Positions 23,134-34,908 of a DNA stretch of 64,000 nucleotides are shown here, one piece after another (the stretch's first letter is position 1; every line of letters starts with the position of its first letter). The stretch comes from Asterella californica (taxonomy: Eukaryota; Streptophyta; Marchantiopsida; Marchantiales; Aytoniaceae), in contig JAYKYS010000001.1 in assembly GCA_036924285.1 (NCBI GenBank), forward strand, positions 35,835,501 through 35,899,500. The letters run 5' to 3'. Position numbers and translations under genes: made by a program. The notes under the pieces are model-generated. The model saw only the letters and a program-made list of their open reading frames with translations. It ran no database searches and was not told the DNA's origin.

Positions 23134-23590
23134 TTATGTAGCTTCTATAGATTTATAACTACTATCCATTTCCATAGCTGAAGCGCCAAAATGAAAAGTA
23201 GATGGAAGTACATTATCGGCTACCGCCTTAACGTCATCTGGATTTCCAGTCCTTATTACTTTGTCCCTCACTATATTCTTGGTTCTCACCTGTACCATAT
23301 GCACGCCTTGCAAATTCGAACGTGCTGCACCTTGTTTTAAGTTGTTACACTTCGGTGCATACTTCAGGAAGACTACCCCTTTTTTTCACTGTTCCGTGTT
23401 AGCCACTGCGATACAATCAAATGAGAACTCTCGGACCGGAGTCTTAACCTTTCCGGAGTCGAAGTCCTGCTTGGTGTTAGAAGATCACACTTGGTATCCT
23501 ACCGTTGCGCGTCTCCCCAGTCAGATTAGTCGAACGTCGTTCCCGTCTTCAGACCAACGCCCCCAAGTGTTGGAATCTCTTGGTTCTACT
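23134..23590 (-). other. Minus-strand coding-like stretch with in-frame TGA codons
   Basis: One minus frame runs from about 23,590 to the TAA at 23,134-23,136 with only three internal stops, all TGA, one of them at 23,386-23,388. The last part is open for 83 codons. Each TGA could be a former CGA arginine codon changed by deamination, so this may be an old transposon ORF. No motif was recognised. Confidence 0.25.
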
Positions 23591-25194
23591 GGATAGTTTT
23601 CCAACTCATCCCCAAAAGCTTACACCAGATTACAGACGATACATTTTAGTGTCACGCTAGAAGAAACCACTGAGGAGATCCTACATCTGAACAGAGCGGG
23701 CGACTTCATTTAAGTGACATGTAAAAAGAAATACTTGCTATTCGTTTGTGTTTTTCTCTTGAGCCTCCCTTCAACAGTCTCCAGTTAAACGGGGTCTACT
23801 TGAGTGGCCCCGTGTGGCCCCGTGTGTCAAAAGACGATCTTAGCAGGCCCTCTGCGCTAAAACGTAGATTTAACTGATCATCTAACAGGAAGTAGAAGGT
23901 GATATACTGCCTTTTCACCTTCGTGCATTGTGTGGCGTCGAGAGTATGATATGGTGGTGGGTTTAGTGGTCTCCTGCCTATGCAGACTATAGTCTGTCTG
24001 AATGCACGCGAGATCGCTCTGGAATTTCTGAAGTTGTAAGAGTTGATTCGGGGCAATTAGTGTGAAACGGCATCGCCATCAAAGGCGATCGACAAAATTG
24101 GCATTCCAGAAATCAAGTTTCTGAACATCGAACATGATGACAAAATTTCAAAATGCAATGCGTTCATATTGTTGCTCGAGAAGTGTTTGCACGTGATACG
24201 AGAGAACCAGTCTGCATCGAGGAGCTAGAGCAGAGCTTGGTGACCACAGAGCGTCTTGGAGTTGAACTGAACGCCCATGTTTTCTTCAGGAGCTTGACTT
24301 CATCCGAAACCTTCATCATATTCGGATTAGTTGGTACACAACAGTGGAGAGAGTGACATCAATTCAGACTGTTGTTGCATCACTCCGAGTGATAGTGACT
24401 GAATGCGACTCGTTAGGAGCATAGAGTTGACATACTTGGGAGATCATCTTCTACTCGAGGGTTTCACTTAGACCTATTTTTCACTTGACTGACTCGCAAG
24501 TTATAAAATAAATTTTTATTTTATTTTCTATTTAAGTATAAAAGAAAAGATATTTTAAAGTAAAAATATCGTTTTTAAATTTTCTGAATTTTTTTAATTT
24601 AAAACTTCAAAGAAAAATATTATCATATTTTTACCAAAATTAGCTTTAAAATTTTCATTTTTGGATAAAAATATCTTATTTTACTTAGATTTATGTTTAA
24701 CGAAATTAATTAGAAAACCCCTGAGATTTCCGCACGGACTGCCACTTTTTTGGAAGATGTCGCCGCTTCTTTCAGTCGTGTTAGGGTCCTCCATAGGTTT
24801 TTCAGATTGCATTTGAGTGGTGGTCTACCCATCAGCACTCTTTGGAACCATGCCATGCTGTGTTTGAAAATGACTTGTGAAAGCTTGAATGTTTTATCAT
24901 GAAATGTAGTGATGGGAATCTGCAATAAGACAACGAAGCTGCATTCATCTCAAATTTCGCTCCACTGGCACTCTATCCCAGTGCACATCTTGTAGCATCA
25001 CCGGCATCCCAAATCTCGTCATATTTTAAAATGCTCGATCCTAACTGATTGCAGATTGTTGGATGCAACTCCAGCTATAGTAGGCAGAAGCACCAGAAGC
25101 TATTATTCGAATGGTGGAAAAGCACGAGCTTCAAGCCGACCTACGAGCTTCAAACCCTACTATTAAATAGCAATATGATGTGATTCGACCTAGA
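23591..25194. other. Unassigned region including an AT-rich block
   Basis: No gene was recognised. The segment 24,495-24,715 is strongly AT-rich with many runs of A and T. Short frames at 24,153-24,356 (+) and 24,710-24,925 (-) have no known motif. Confidence 0.4.
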
Positions 25195-25850
25195 AGTTCA
25201 TTTTAGGTTACAGATGCATGTAATAGAAACACTAAGTAAAGAGAACAACAAGAATTACAATGTCATATCATTCATGCAAACATAATTCGTTTTAGGTTTA
25301 TAGTAAGTTGTACAGTAACAATCTTCATAGAAAAAGAATAAACGACAAGAATAATAATGTCGTGTCATTCATGTCAACATAATTTATTTAATAGTAAGCT
25401 GTATAATAATAATCTCCACAAAGTGAAATAAACAACAAGAATAACAACGTCTGTCATTAATGTCAACATAATTCGTTTTAGGTTTACAGTAAGTTATACC
25501 AGTAGTAATCTCACGAAGTGAAATAAAACGACAAGAATAACGTCGTGTCATCATGTTAACATAATTTGTTTTATGTTTACAGTAAGCTCTACAGTAATAA
25601 TCTCTAGGAAAAGAAATAAACGACAAGAATAACAATGTTGTGTCATTCATGTCAACATAATGCATTTTAGGTTCACAGTAAGCTGTACTATAATAATCTT
25701 CCGAAGTGGAATAAACGACAATAATAACAACGCCATTTCATTCATGTCAAGATAATTCATTTTAGGTCTACAATAACTTGTGCAGTAATAATATCCACGG
25801 AAAGAACTAAACGACAAGATGTCATTCATGTCAACATAACACCTTATCAT
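25195..25850. repeat. Tandem array, about seven copies of a ~93-bp unit
   Basis: The array repeats a unit containing GTCAACATAATTCGTTTTAGG, then ACAGTAAGCTGTAC, AATAATCTCCAC and AAATAAACGACAAGAATAAC. Copies are 85-100 bases long with small insertions and deletions. The short minus frames inside are by-products of the repeat. Confidence 0.85.
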
Positions 25851-26820
25851 TCCCTCATCAACCTCATTAGAACCTGTGAAGAAACCATCAATCCTTCAGG
25901 AAGATGGTTTAATTGGAAGATTTGTCTCAAAGATATCAGAGTATATTGAAGAGTCTACTGAAGATGTTGAGTAGAAGGTCTGGGGTCTGATGAAGTCGAG
26001 TGTGTTACACCATATGTCTTTTTATTATGATCCATTCTATGACAATCTGAACAGTAACAAATGTTCGGATTTAGCTATTTTAAGTACTGTTTGGTCCTCA
26101 TCTCTTTGATGACGTCTCTGACCTTGCACTTCACTCCTTTAATCGGCAGTTCATATGGCAGTGGATATAGTTGAGAATTCCTTTCTAAGGTTAGGAACTC
26201 AGACATTAGCTTCAGCACCATAAGGTTATCCTCTGTTCTTCACGTTGCCTACTTTCAATGCGGACGACTTAGTGTCCGCTTCTTTTGGCAGCAATAGGGT
26301 GTGGTTTGCAAACAAAGGACGATTCTACGTCTTGCAAGATGAAAGCTGATACACTATTTGAATCATATATTCCCAACAGGCAATCTGAGTACTAGATGTG
26401 ACTGATGACTGTGGAGAATCATGATCTGTTTCCATGTCCCATGTAGTGGTATTCATACACGATCATTGCGTATCTTGACACTCGTAACATGTACATTGAC
26501 TTGCATTATCTCCACCTCGTTTCACTACAAGTTGAAGCCACGGTTCGATCTCATGCTAGTCTAGGTAGAAGACAGAACTTCTGAAACAAACTGCTCACAT
26601 GTGCATGATCTTTAGTCTCAAGATCGGACGCAGACGTGAACAACAGAACTTTAGCGGACTTGCGCTAAGTTGTGAATGCTGCGAATAGAACTTAATGACC
26701 TGGCCGGGAAGTTAAGAATAGATTAACCTAAATGGTTCTCTGAACCAGTGCTGAAACATTGTGTTAGGACGTTGTCGAGGTGAGAGTTTCTTGAAAAAGA
26801 CAGAACCTTCTAGCTGTGAT
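25851..26820. other. Unassigned region, LTR-like at its right end
   Basis: No gene was recognised. A minus-strand stretch near 26,060-26,270 reads open with a Lys/Arg-rich end but has no motif. The last 60 bases, from TTGTCGAGGTGAGAG to CTTCTAGCTGTGA, resemble the plus-strand start of the B LTR (TGTCGTAGCGAGAG...CTTCTGGCTGTGG), so an older related LTR end probably lies here. Confidence 0.4.
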
Positions 26821-26844
26821 ACGATCGTGAAGATTATGATACGT

Positions 26845-28877
26845 TGTCGTAGCGAGAGCCTTTCCTTTGAGCAAGGGCGTACCTTCTGGCTGTGGTTAGC
26901 AATCTATACACAGCAGAGCGACTAGTATCTCGTAGATTTCTCTCTAACTTTCTCGATAACTAAGCACTTTCTTTCTCTCAGTAAAGGGTCAAGATAACTA
27001 CACGAAAACGTTGGATGATCATGAGCATGACAAACGGGATATGTGATGACATGATCTCTCGGTAGTATTCCTCTCCGAAGTTTCTCACTACTAGGGCTTC
27101 GTACATGGCTTTGGGTCGACAGATGTGTCTTATCTCGCACTGGGTGTTAAAGTTTACAGGAGGGAGCTGATTTAGATCCATCCTTCGTTAGATGAGAATA
27201 AAGACGATGAGATCCCATTCTTGGCCGTAAGTGACAACAGGTAAGATCACAGGGACAGGCGAGAGCATGACTTGCGCGGTAAAGTTATGCCCGAAGGATC
27301 CTATCAGAAACTGTTGAAAGTGAACTCGTTCCATATACATCAGTTTAATCGAGAAAGGGTTTCGAAAAGGGAATCTGGGCGGTAAGTAGAGTCCTTCGTC
27401 CATCTCTCACAACATGTGCACTCCAACTACAAAGGTATATCGATCCATAAAACTCTGATTCAATCTCATAGGATCACCACGATCTCTCCACGAACAATCT
27501 CTTGGATTTTTCCCCGGGTCGAATCCCTCACACAGGTCACTCCCCTTTGCTTAATAGTTTCGAACACAAAACAAGGATAGGTGCAAGCTCCTTAACCAAG
27601 CAACCCAAGCCTCACGGACCGATGAGGTGGCACACATGCACATCGCATGTTTGGTGTCGTCATACTCATCCACGTGTGGGTCTTCTGGGTGAAAGGTTCT
27701 AATGCATGCACCGTAACGTGTCCCAAAAACCGGAGACTAGGCTAGACAGGTAGTCGACTCTACAGGTCAAGGATCGCACTTTGCCACGTTGAGTGCGAAC
27801 CTAACAACCACATGACGTGGATACAACGTAGGTCGCTAAAGTCATATCTACGCCTAGAATACTCCCCAAAGCAATACAAATGTCGCACTGGATACTTTTC
27901 AGCCAGCTGTCGCTAACAACTCGAGACCTAGAGTAGATATCGTTGCCGATACAACTCGGCAGAAAAACCAGCGAACTTTCACACATGATAGGTACAGATC
28001 TACAGCTCAGTCTCCTCTCAAACTTGCCACGTAGGTAGGATACTAAAATCTCTACTTGCAGGTCAAATTTCAGGAAGATCTGACGGCTAGATCTCCTCCC
28101 ACAATTAACACAAATCCACAGAAACTAACACGTACTTCCAATCTCAGATTCAGGACAGAAGCTTCTTCGACTAAATGAACTGTCCACTTCCACTCCAACT
28201 TCTTGAGCTATCAATTCAGAAGGTAAACTCACTACACAGGAAATTTGAGCCGATTTGACCGTTCTGATCGTCCTCCATAAATCTGCAAACTCGCTGCTTC
28301 AGATTGACAGCTTTCTGCACCCCGTCGCCTTCAAATCGCCATTGCGCTCAATCCGTAGAACATCCGGTGGTGAAATTTGTGGTCAGAGCTTCAGCAGCTG
28401 ACAGACTACAAGCTCATGAAATCTGGTCTCAATCTGACGGCTCAATCACTCAAACCCCTTAATCTTACAATCGGAAGAGAAACTCTTGTACTCTCATCAC
28501 TCTATGAACTTCAAATCGTCATAACGTATGCCCTGGACCTCCAAATCGAGTGAAATTTGTGGTCAGATTGCTCCTCCCGTCGAGAGCTCTCCGCCCATGC
28601 CCTCTGATCTTCAAAATCCCTCGTCAAAGTGCCCCGAACCTCCCAGAGCGCACACTTAGGTAGAAGACAAGTTATCTTCACTTTTGGGTGGACCAATGGG
28701 AAGCTAAAGGACTCAACCTTGTCCTTTTCTGCCCCATGGAGACCCCCAGCAGATAATAGTGCATTCTAAGCTCATAAGAGCAATGTTTTAGATCCCATTA
28801 CACCACAACTTCTACAATTATGTGCAAAACGCACTTAAACGCGTAATTTACATACTAACTGGTCCCACAACAGGACA
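26845..28877 (-). mobile_element. 3' LTR of element B
   Basis: 2,033 bases. In element orientation it starts TGTCCTGTTGTGGGACC directly after the purine tract GGAGGGGGTGAA and ends GCTACGACA. It matches 34,909-36,941 almost base for base. Short open frames within are present in both copies and are not considered genes. Confidence 0.95.
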
Positions 28878-28895
28878 TTCACCCCCTCCAAACCT

Positions 28896-28915
28896 GCACA
28901 TCCTCCGGTATGTGC
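28896..28915 (-). promoter_or_regulatory. Conserved stem-loop before the purine tract of B
   Basis: GCACAT and ATGTGC pair across an 8-base loop. The same 6-bp stem occurs after pol in A (4,897-4,916); E' keeps a 5-bp version (42,776-42,793); in C (54,461) one arm is mutated. The conserved position between the pol stop and the purine tract suggests a role in the element RNA, which is inference. Confidence 0.45.
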
Positions 28916-28922
28916 CAACTTG

Positions 28923-31900
28923 TTATCCATAGTCATCATCGTATCCTTCATCGTGCTCTGAATTGTCAGGTCCATCATCATCTTCCCTCGCATAAGGTCT
29001 GGATAGATGAGAATCAGACTCGAGAAGTTCATCGAAATCAAGAAATCCTTCACGTCTTCGGAAGACCTTGACCCTTTTACCAACAATGGGTAACTTCAAG
29101 AGTGTACCATCCAATTCTCGCAAACCATATGTGGCGTTGTCGTGAACGACAACAACAACATAAGGACCAAACCAACGTCGTGCAAACTTCTTGATAGTGC
29201 TGTGTTGGTTATCCAAACTGTTGTCATATACTATGACCCAGTCACCTTCTCGGATCGGCTTCTTCCACAGTCGATGTGTCTTGTCGAATCGCTCCTTGTT
29301 CTTCAACCTCGCCTCCTTGAGTTTGACCAATGCTTCTTCGAGGTCCTCCTCACGTCGCTCAAGCTGCTGAATTCGTAGTGTCAATAGTCCTTCCCTATCA
29401 GAACCATCCTCCCAAGGTAGACATACCCAAGTAGGAACGTCTCCTTCCGCTGGCATGATAGGTTTTTGACCAGTCATCAGTTCTGTAGGCATGTAACCAG
29501 TGACAGTACTATGAGTAGTTCTATCAGCCCACAACGCAAAAGGAAGAACCCCATGACGCCCCTTGCACGCTTTCACCAATGCTTGGATGATTGGTGGGTG
29601 CCCTCGTTCACTTTTCCCATTCGCTTCCGGGTTCATCGAAGTGGTCAACTTCAATTGTATTCCATACCTGTTGAAGAACTCACGTGCTTCATCTGCATTC
29701 AACTCTCCTCTATCTGCACGGATTCTCCCCACGCTTCCATATCTAGAAACGATATCTTCTAGTATGAATCGACAGACAGGTTCAGTAGCTTTGGTGCGTA
29801 GAGCCCTCCCTTCTACAAAGTTAGATAGCTCTTCCCGAGCCAAAACTAAATGACGCATGCCCCAAATTCCTGGTGGCATGGCAACCAGATCCAAAACCCA
29901 TTGGAAATGAATGGACAAGGGATATGTGGGTCTCAATCCATCCCTATACCGAATCTTGGATTGGAATTGACATTCAATGCATGACCCAACAAACTTCTCT
30001 ACATCTCGATACAATCCTTTCCACCAATACCTCTCCTTGATCTTGGTAAAGGTCGCCCATGTACCTCGATGACCTGCCCATAAGGTATCATGAAATTGTT
30101 CGAGTACTTGTTTCTTGGTCTCTGCATCATCCACTACTCTCAAGGGTACTCCATCTCTCCTCTTTGGCCTCTTCCACAGATATCCATCTCGTAATAGATA
30201 GCCATAGGCCTGATGTCGTATCTCCTTGAAGACTTTCTCCGTCCATTCTTCATACTTCTGAAGAGTGCTTAGATAGCGTCCGATTTCTTTGAGCCTCCCA
30301 CAGTAGAGTTCTTCCCTGAAAGGAAGAACACCATCCAAGCGACTCCGGTCCTCGCTTGATAGTTGTAGAACTTGTCCCTCTTCTGCATCATCTTCATCCA
30401 TATCCTCCGCCTCCATATCTTCTTCTTGAGAGTACCTAGCTCTAGACAACATGTCTGCCATCGAGTTCATCTTCCCTGCTATGTGCCTCAACTCTGGATT
30501 CAACGACCTAATGTAAGCTATCCAACGTAACATAGCAATATCAGGCGTTGTGCAGTTTGCTATCATTCCCAACAGAGGTAAGCAATCAGTTTCAAGTAGT
30601 ACATGTGCTCCAATGAGATACTCCTTCTCAGCTTTCATTGCAGTTACAACGCCCCATAGCTCTCGTTTGACTTGAGGGTATCTCCTTTGTCGATCTGAAA
30701 GTATGCGAGCACCAAATCTTGTTGCAAACCTCTTTTCCTCACCATCATCCTGCCCTATTGCCCAACCTATAGCGATAGGACTAGTATCAACAGTAACGAC
30801 TACGGGTCTACCACAATCATAGCTCAACTGCCGTAGAACTGGTGGTGATTTCAACGCTTCTTTTAGTCGCACCATAGCGACCCTCTGCTCCTCACCCCAA
30901 GTGAACCTCCTTCGCTTCCTCAGCAACTCATACAACGGTTCAGACATGTGACCAAAATGAGGAATCCACACTCGATAGAACAAACAAGCTCCCAAGAATC
31001 TCCTAACCTCTGTGGTGTTGGCACAATCTTTCATCCTCCCAATGGCATCAACCTTTGATGGGTTTGGACGTCGACCAAAAGCTCCACAAAGATGACCAAC
31101 AACAACAATCTCTGGTACTCCAAAGCTCGACTTCTCTGTTGAAAGAGTGAGATTTACCTCCTCAAGCCTTGTTAAGATCATCTCCACATCGTGAATATGA
31201 TCAACCACAAACCTTCGACATCCATCCTCAGTCAGCTTCTCATCTTTGTCTTCGATCGCACACCCTTTCATAGGAATATCATCTATGAAAGGTATGGTCT
31301 TCTCCGGAATGAATTCCCTCAAAATCCTATTCATTGCATTTTGCACATGCGCAACAGAGTTTGTCGCTCCTTGCGGTAATGTACACATCCTTACAAGCCC
31401 AAGCGGAGTACGCATGGTGGTGAGATCTCTGCTCTCCATTGCCAACTGGAACTGATCATACCCAGAGTATAAATCTCCAATCGAGTAGATAGCACGACCA
31501 GCAAAAGCTTCTGCAACTTCATCTACTATGGGTCCTGCTCCCATGTTTCGAATAGTCACCTTGTTAGCATGTTGCATGTCTTGGATGAACCTAAGAGCCC
31601 CTGACTTCTTAGGTACAGTAAACCACCGACTCGAGTAAGGTCCCATAGATGGCTCTAAAATACCCATGCGTATCTTCTCTTTCAACAATTCCACAAGCTT
31701 TGGCAACATAGCTCGTGGCACTGGTATAGGCTTCAAGTCCCAAGGCACATGTGGTACTGTGAAGATCACCATGGGTGCTACGACACTCGTATCTGCACAT
31801 CCAATCTCTTCTGCACTGAAAGCAAAAGCCTTTCCATGCCTTCTCAACATCTCATGAAAACGCTTTCTCTCTTCCTCAGTGAGAAACTCACCCCCTCCAA

Positions 31901-32524
31901 TCTGTAGTCGTTTGAGTGTCTCTTCTGTGAACCTGTGCCCTACTCTCTGTGAATCCCGCAGAACTGGTTCAGTCGATGCTCGTTCCACTTGCTTGTTAGA
32001 GTCTTCAGGTAGCTGAGTAGCCACCGGCTTCACTTTACGCGCCACCGTCTTGTATTTTGTATGAACCTGCGCTTCTTGGTGTTTCATGGCTCTACTCTTC
32101 TCTAACTCCAACTCATGATCTCCTTTCATCTGAAGCTGAACCTTGTAGCCGTCCTCGACGAATCTTGTAATCTCCTCATGTAACTCACGTGAACGGATCG
32201 CGACTAATCCATTAACCAAAGAATCGGTGCTTATAAACGACAAAACTTCCTCAAGAGTATCTTCAAAGCCCTCTTCTTCATACACCCCGTTAATGAACTC
32301 CTGATCTACCAAAACTCCTTGAGTTTTGAAGAGATCTTCCTGCTTCTTCACACTTCGTCTTTGTACACTATCCATCTCTTCTACCACTCGAAATCTATTT
32401 ACACATGTTTCAGAAAACTGAGCAAATCCACATTTAAACATCTCTTCTTCATCTTCTGGCACTAGCGGAAGGCTCTTTCTCCTATCAACACTCCCATACT
32501 CCCGCTCTACAGGAGTGCTAACTA
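28923..32524 (-). CDS. pol: Element B pol: reverse transcriptase, RNase H, integrase
   Basis: 1,179 codons are open from 32,462 to 28,923, and the frame stays open upstream to the gag-pro end at 32,524 in the -1 frame. It has no ATG at the natural boundary, in line with translation by frameshift. Parts in order: an N-terminal domain of about 230 residues without known motif, the reverse transcriptase with GDLYSGYDQFQL and catalytic FIDD in IPFIDDIPMKGC, RNase H with VVVTVDTSPIAIGWAIG and VMADMLSRARY-like end (here SMADMLSRARY), integrase with CIECQFQSK, VLDLVAMPPG, IRADRGEL and GKSERGHPP, then WVIVYDNSLDNQHS. Three residues are deleted near VKACKGRHG compared with A. No nonsense codon was seen; this is the most intact polymerase in the window. 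Confidence 0.93.
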
Positions 32525-32611
32525 AAAATCCGAAAACTCTTTGTCAGTCCTTAAGGGACTGTCCCTCAGCTTCTCTCTGTTCCTTTCATGACCCGTACGT
32601 ACAGTAAGAAA

Positions 32612-34840
32612 CTATACCGCTCTTGTACCATCTTGACTTCTGATACGAGCATAATGAGACCCATCGTCCATTACTTTCGTCTCCATCCTAGACGCAGTAA
32701 TGTACGGTTGACCTAGGATCACAGGATAAGCAGCTACACTCTGAACAAAAAAGTTTTGTTCTATCTCTACATCTCCTATCCGAGTCTTGACAGCTGGACA
32801 AGCACCAAAAAGTTCACCTCTTTGGTTGTTAGCAGCACGAAGAACCCATCCATGTCCTGTGTCGATTGGCCACTTCCCCTTCTCGTAAACATTTTTGGAC
32901 ATGATGTTAATCTCCGAACCGTGATCCACCAACGCCACTATAGCCTCTGACAAGTTACCCAGTCGGACCCTTGTCTCTGTGGTTGCACGAGCCCAATATG
33001 CTCGAGAATAGTGACTCTCATGCTGCTTCTCGTCGCCATGTTCTGCAGCACAGTCTGAAACTCTTGCCTCTCTTCCATTCGACGCCTGTAGTACATGCTT
33101 TTGGGCAAATACGCGACCTAACTCTTCATCTTCTTCCCCAGTGATGTCAGTATCCAATGCTTTCACCATCACTGTATCCGCAGTCATCTGCCTCTTTCTC
33201 TTGATCACATCTATGATCAACTCATGAAAATCACGTTTAGCTATCCCTAAGGCCTCTCGCAAGGAAAATTCTATTTTTGCATCCAAAATTCTCTCTTCAA
33301 GAATCTCCTTCAAGTTGGTGCTGGTCTCGATATCAGACTGTAGTCTGTAGGTCGGTGCTTTACCTTTGCCCTTTGAAGAAGCTCCTTTGCCTTTCTCTCT
33401 CATCTCCGTGTCATAAATAGGAACATCAACCATAGGTTCAGACGTAGATGCCCCTTGAGACGTCGAAGGGATATCAGACGGTGATGTCTCTTGTTGCCCT
33501 CTCCTCTTCGTGGTTCTGGCTCTCCTTGTAGTCTCCTCCGGATCAGCAACATCATCATCACGTCTCCTTTTCTCTTCCACAATCGCATCTTGCCAGCTTA
33601 CATGCTTCTCTTGCACCAAGTAAGCCTTGACACACCCTGCCTCTACAGGATCATCCCATCCAGTAATGCGACGAATTGCCTCCGCACCTCGCAACATTAC
33701 TTCTCGTGGAACTTCAACTACATCGCTCTTAACAGCCGCTACAACTGGTACATCTACTTCAATCGCAAACGTTTCTGGCTCTATTGTGCGTATCGCCGTA
33801 GCTATACCAACCTGACCTCTCACCAAACTCTTCATTCCTCCCTTACCAAAGTTGGTATTCAACGGCGCACCAGTTTGGGCGAGATGAATCTTTCCATCTC
33901 TAAAATTCACGACTCCGGTTCTGAGAGCTTCAGAAAACTCCTCACAATCTCGTCGTTGGTGTTCAGTACTGTCACACCAGATACATCTTCTAACAAAATT
34001 TCTGCTAGTTGAAGATGCATTGGTATCACCAGGACTTCGACTATGCTTTAGCTCTGCCATCTCTATCCTTAACTCTCTCAGACCCTTGACCAACTCATCG
34101 ATTGCAGAATCTTCAATCTTGCTATTGGCAGGCTTGGGCAATGGAGCTAAAGAGACATCAGACCTCAAGGTTGCAGCTCTACCTCTTCCACGTTTCTGCT
34201 TCGTGAGAATAGTAACAGCTTCCTCTACCTTTCTCCAGTCTGTGCTCACTCCTCCTTCTTCCCCCTTGTCTGCTAGCATCAAGAAAAGCTTATCCTCTAG
34301 ATTTTCATCAGCAGCTTCTAGAAAAAGTTCTGTCTTCCTTAAGTCAAGCGTTGTCCTCTCGGATGGAGACAGTTGACAGAACCGTTTCTCAAACTCACGC
34401 AGCAACTCATTTGGCGTCATCTCATTCCCCGGACGCTGCTCTATCCACTCCAAGAACGTCCTCTTGGTTACTCTATCCGCATCATCATCAAAAAATTCAC
34501 TCTTCAACCTCTGCTCATACTCCTCCCAAGAACTCGTACGTGCATCCTTCAGCTTTCTCACTTGGTTACGGATCTCAGGTATCACAGCCAACTCAAAACT
34601 AGAAATCATCTCTGTCTCAGGCACACGATTTACCTCCATCTCACAAATATACTCCCGAACATACTTCGTGATGTTCCTTCCATCGAACCTCCCCAACTTC
34701 TTCACCACCGCTTGTAGAGCTCTTGTAGACTTCTGCTCCCCAACATCGCCTCCTTGTTGTTGTCTCAACAACATCGTCAATGCTCGAAGCAGATCGTCCG
34801 CTCCTCCTCCACTCGTCCCCATTGCTTCGGGAAGATTCAT
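32612..34840 (-). pseudogene. gag-pro: Element B gag-protease, one premature TAG
   Basis: ATG at 34,840 starts MNLPEAMGTSGGGADDLLRA. The frame is open to a TAG at 32,612-32,614. The reading frame then continues for about 29 codons to a second TAG at 32,522-32,524. A and C have CAG at the first position (AVQFLTV), so the first TAG is a nonsense mutation about 30 codons before the natural end. The zinc knuckle CIWCDSTEHQRRDC is complete and the protease motif LVDHGSEIN is intact. Because the stop lies upstream of any frameshift site, this copy may make no Gag-Pol fusion. Confidence 0.9.
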
Positions 34841-34888
34841 ACTTGACGCTCCTCGGCAACAACTCACTCAACCACCTCAAAGCGTGCT

Positions 34889-34904
34889 CTCAGTGGAAGC
34901 ACCA
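34889..34904 (-). other. Primer-binding site of element B
   Basis: TGGTGCTTCCACTGAG on the minus strand starts 4 bases after the 5' LTR end. It differs from the site in A and C, so B uses another tRNA or tRNA isoform. The tRNA was not identified. Confidence 0.6.
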
Positions 34905-34908
34905 AATA

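Noticed and set aside
25195..25850. CRISPR-like array
   Set aside because: The whole ~93-base unit is repeated, with no unique spacers; the sequence is eukaryotic.
27515..27535. GGGTCGAATCCC resembling a tRNA T-arm in the B LTR
   Set aside because: No matching acceptor stem, D-arm or anticodon arm could be placed around it.
26922..28696. Several 60-72 codon ORFs repeated exactly at 34,986-36,760
   Set aside because: They are in the two nearly identical B LTRs; duplication follows from LTR identity, not from gene conservation.
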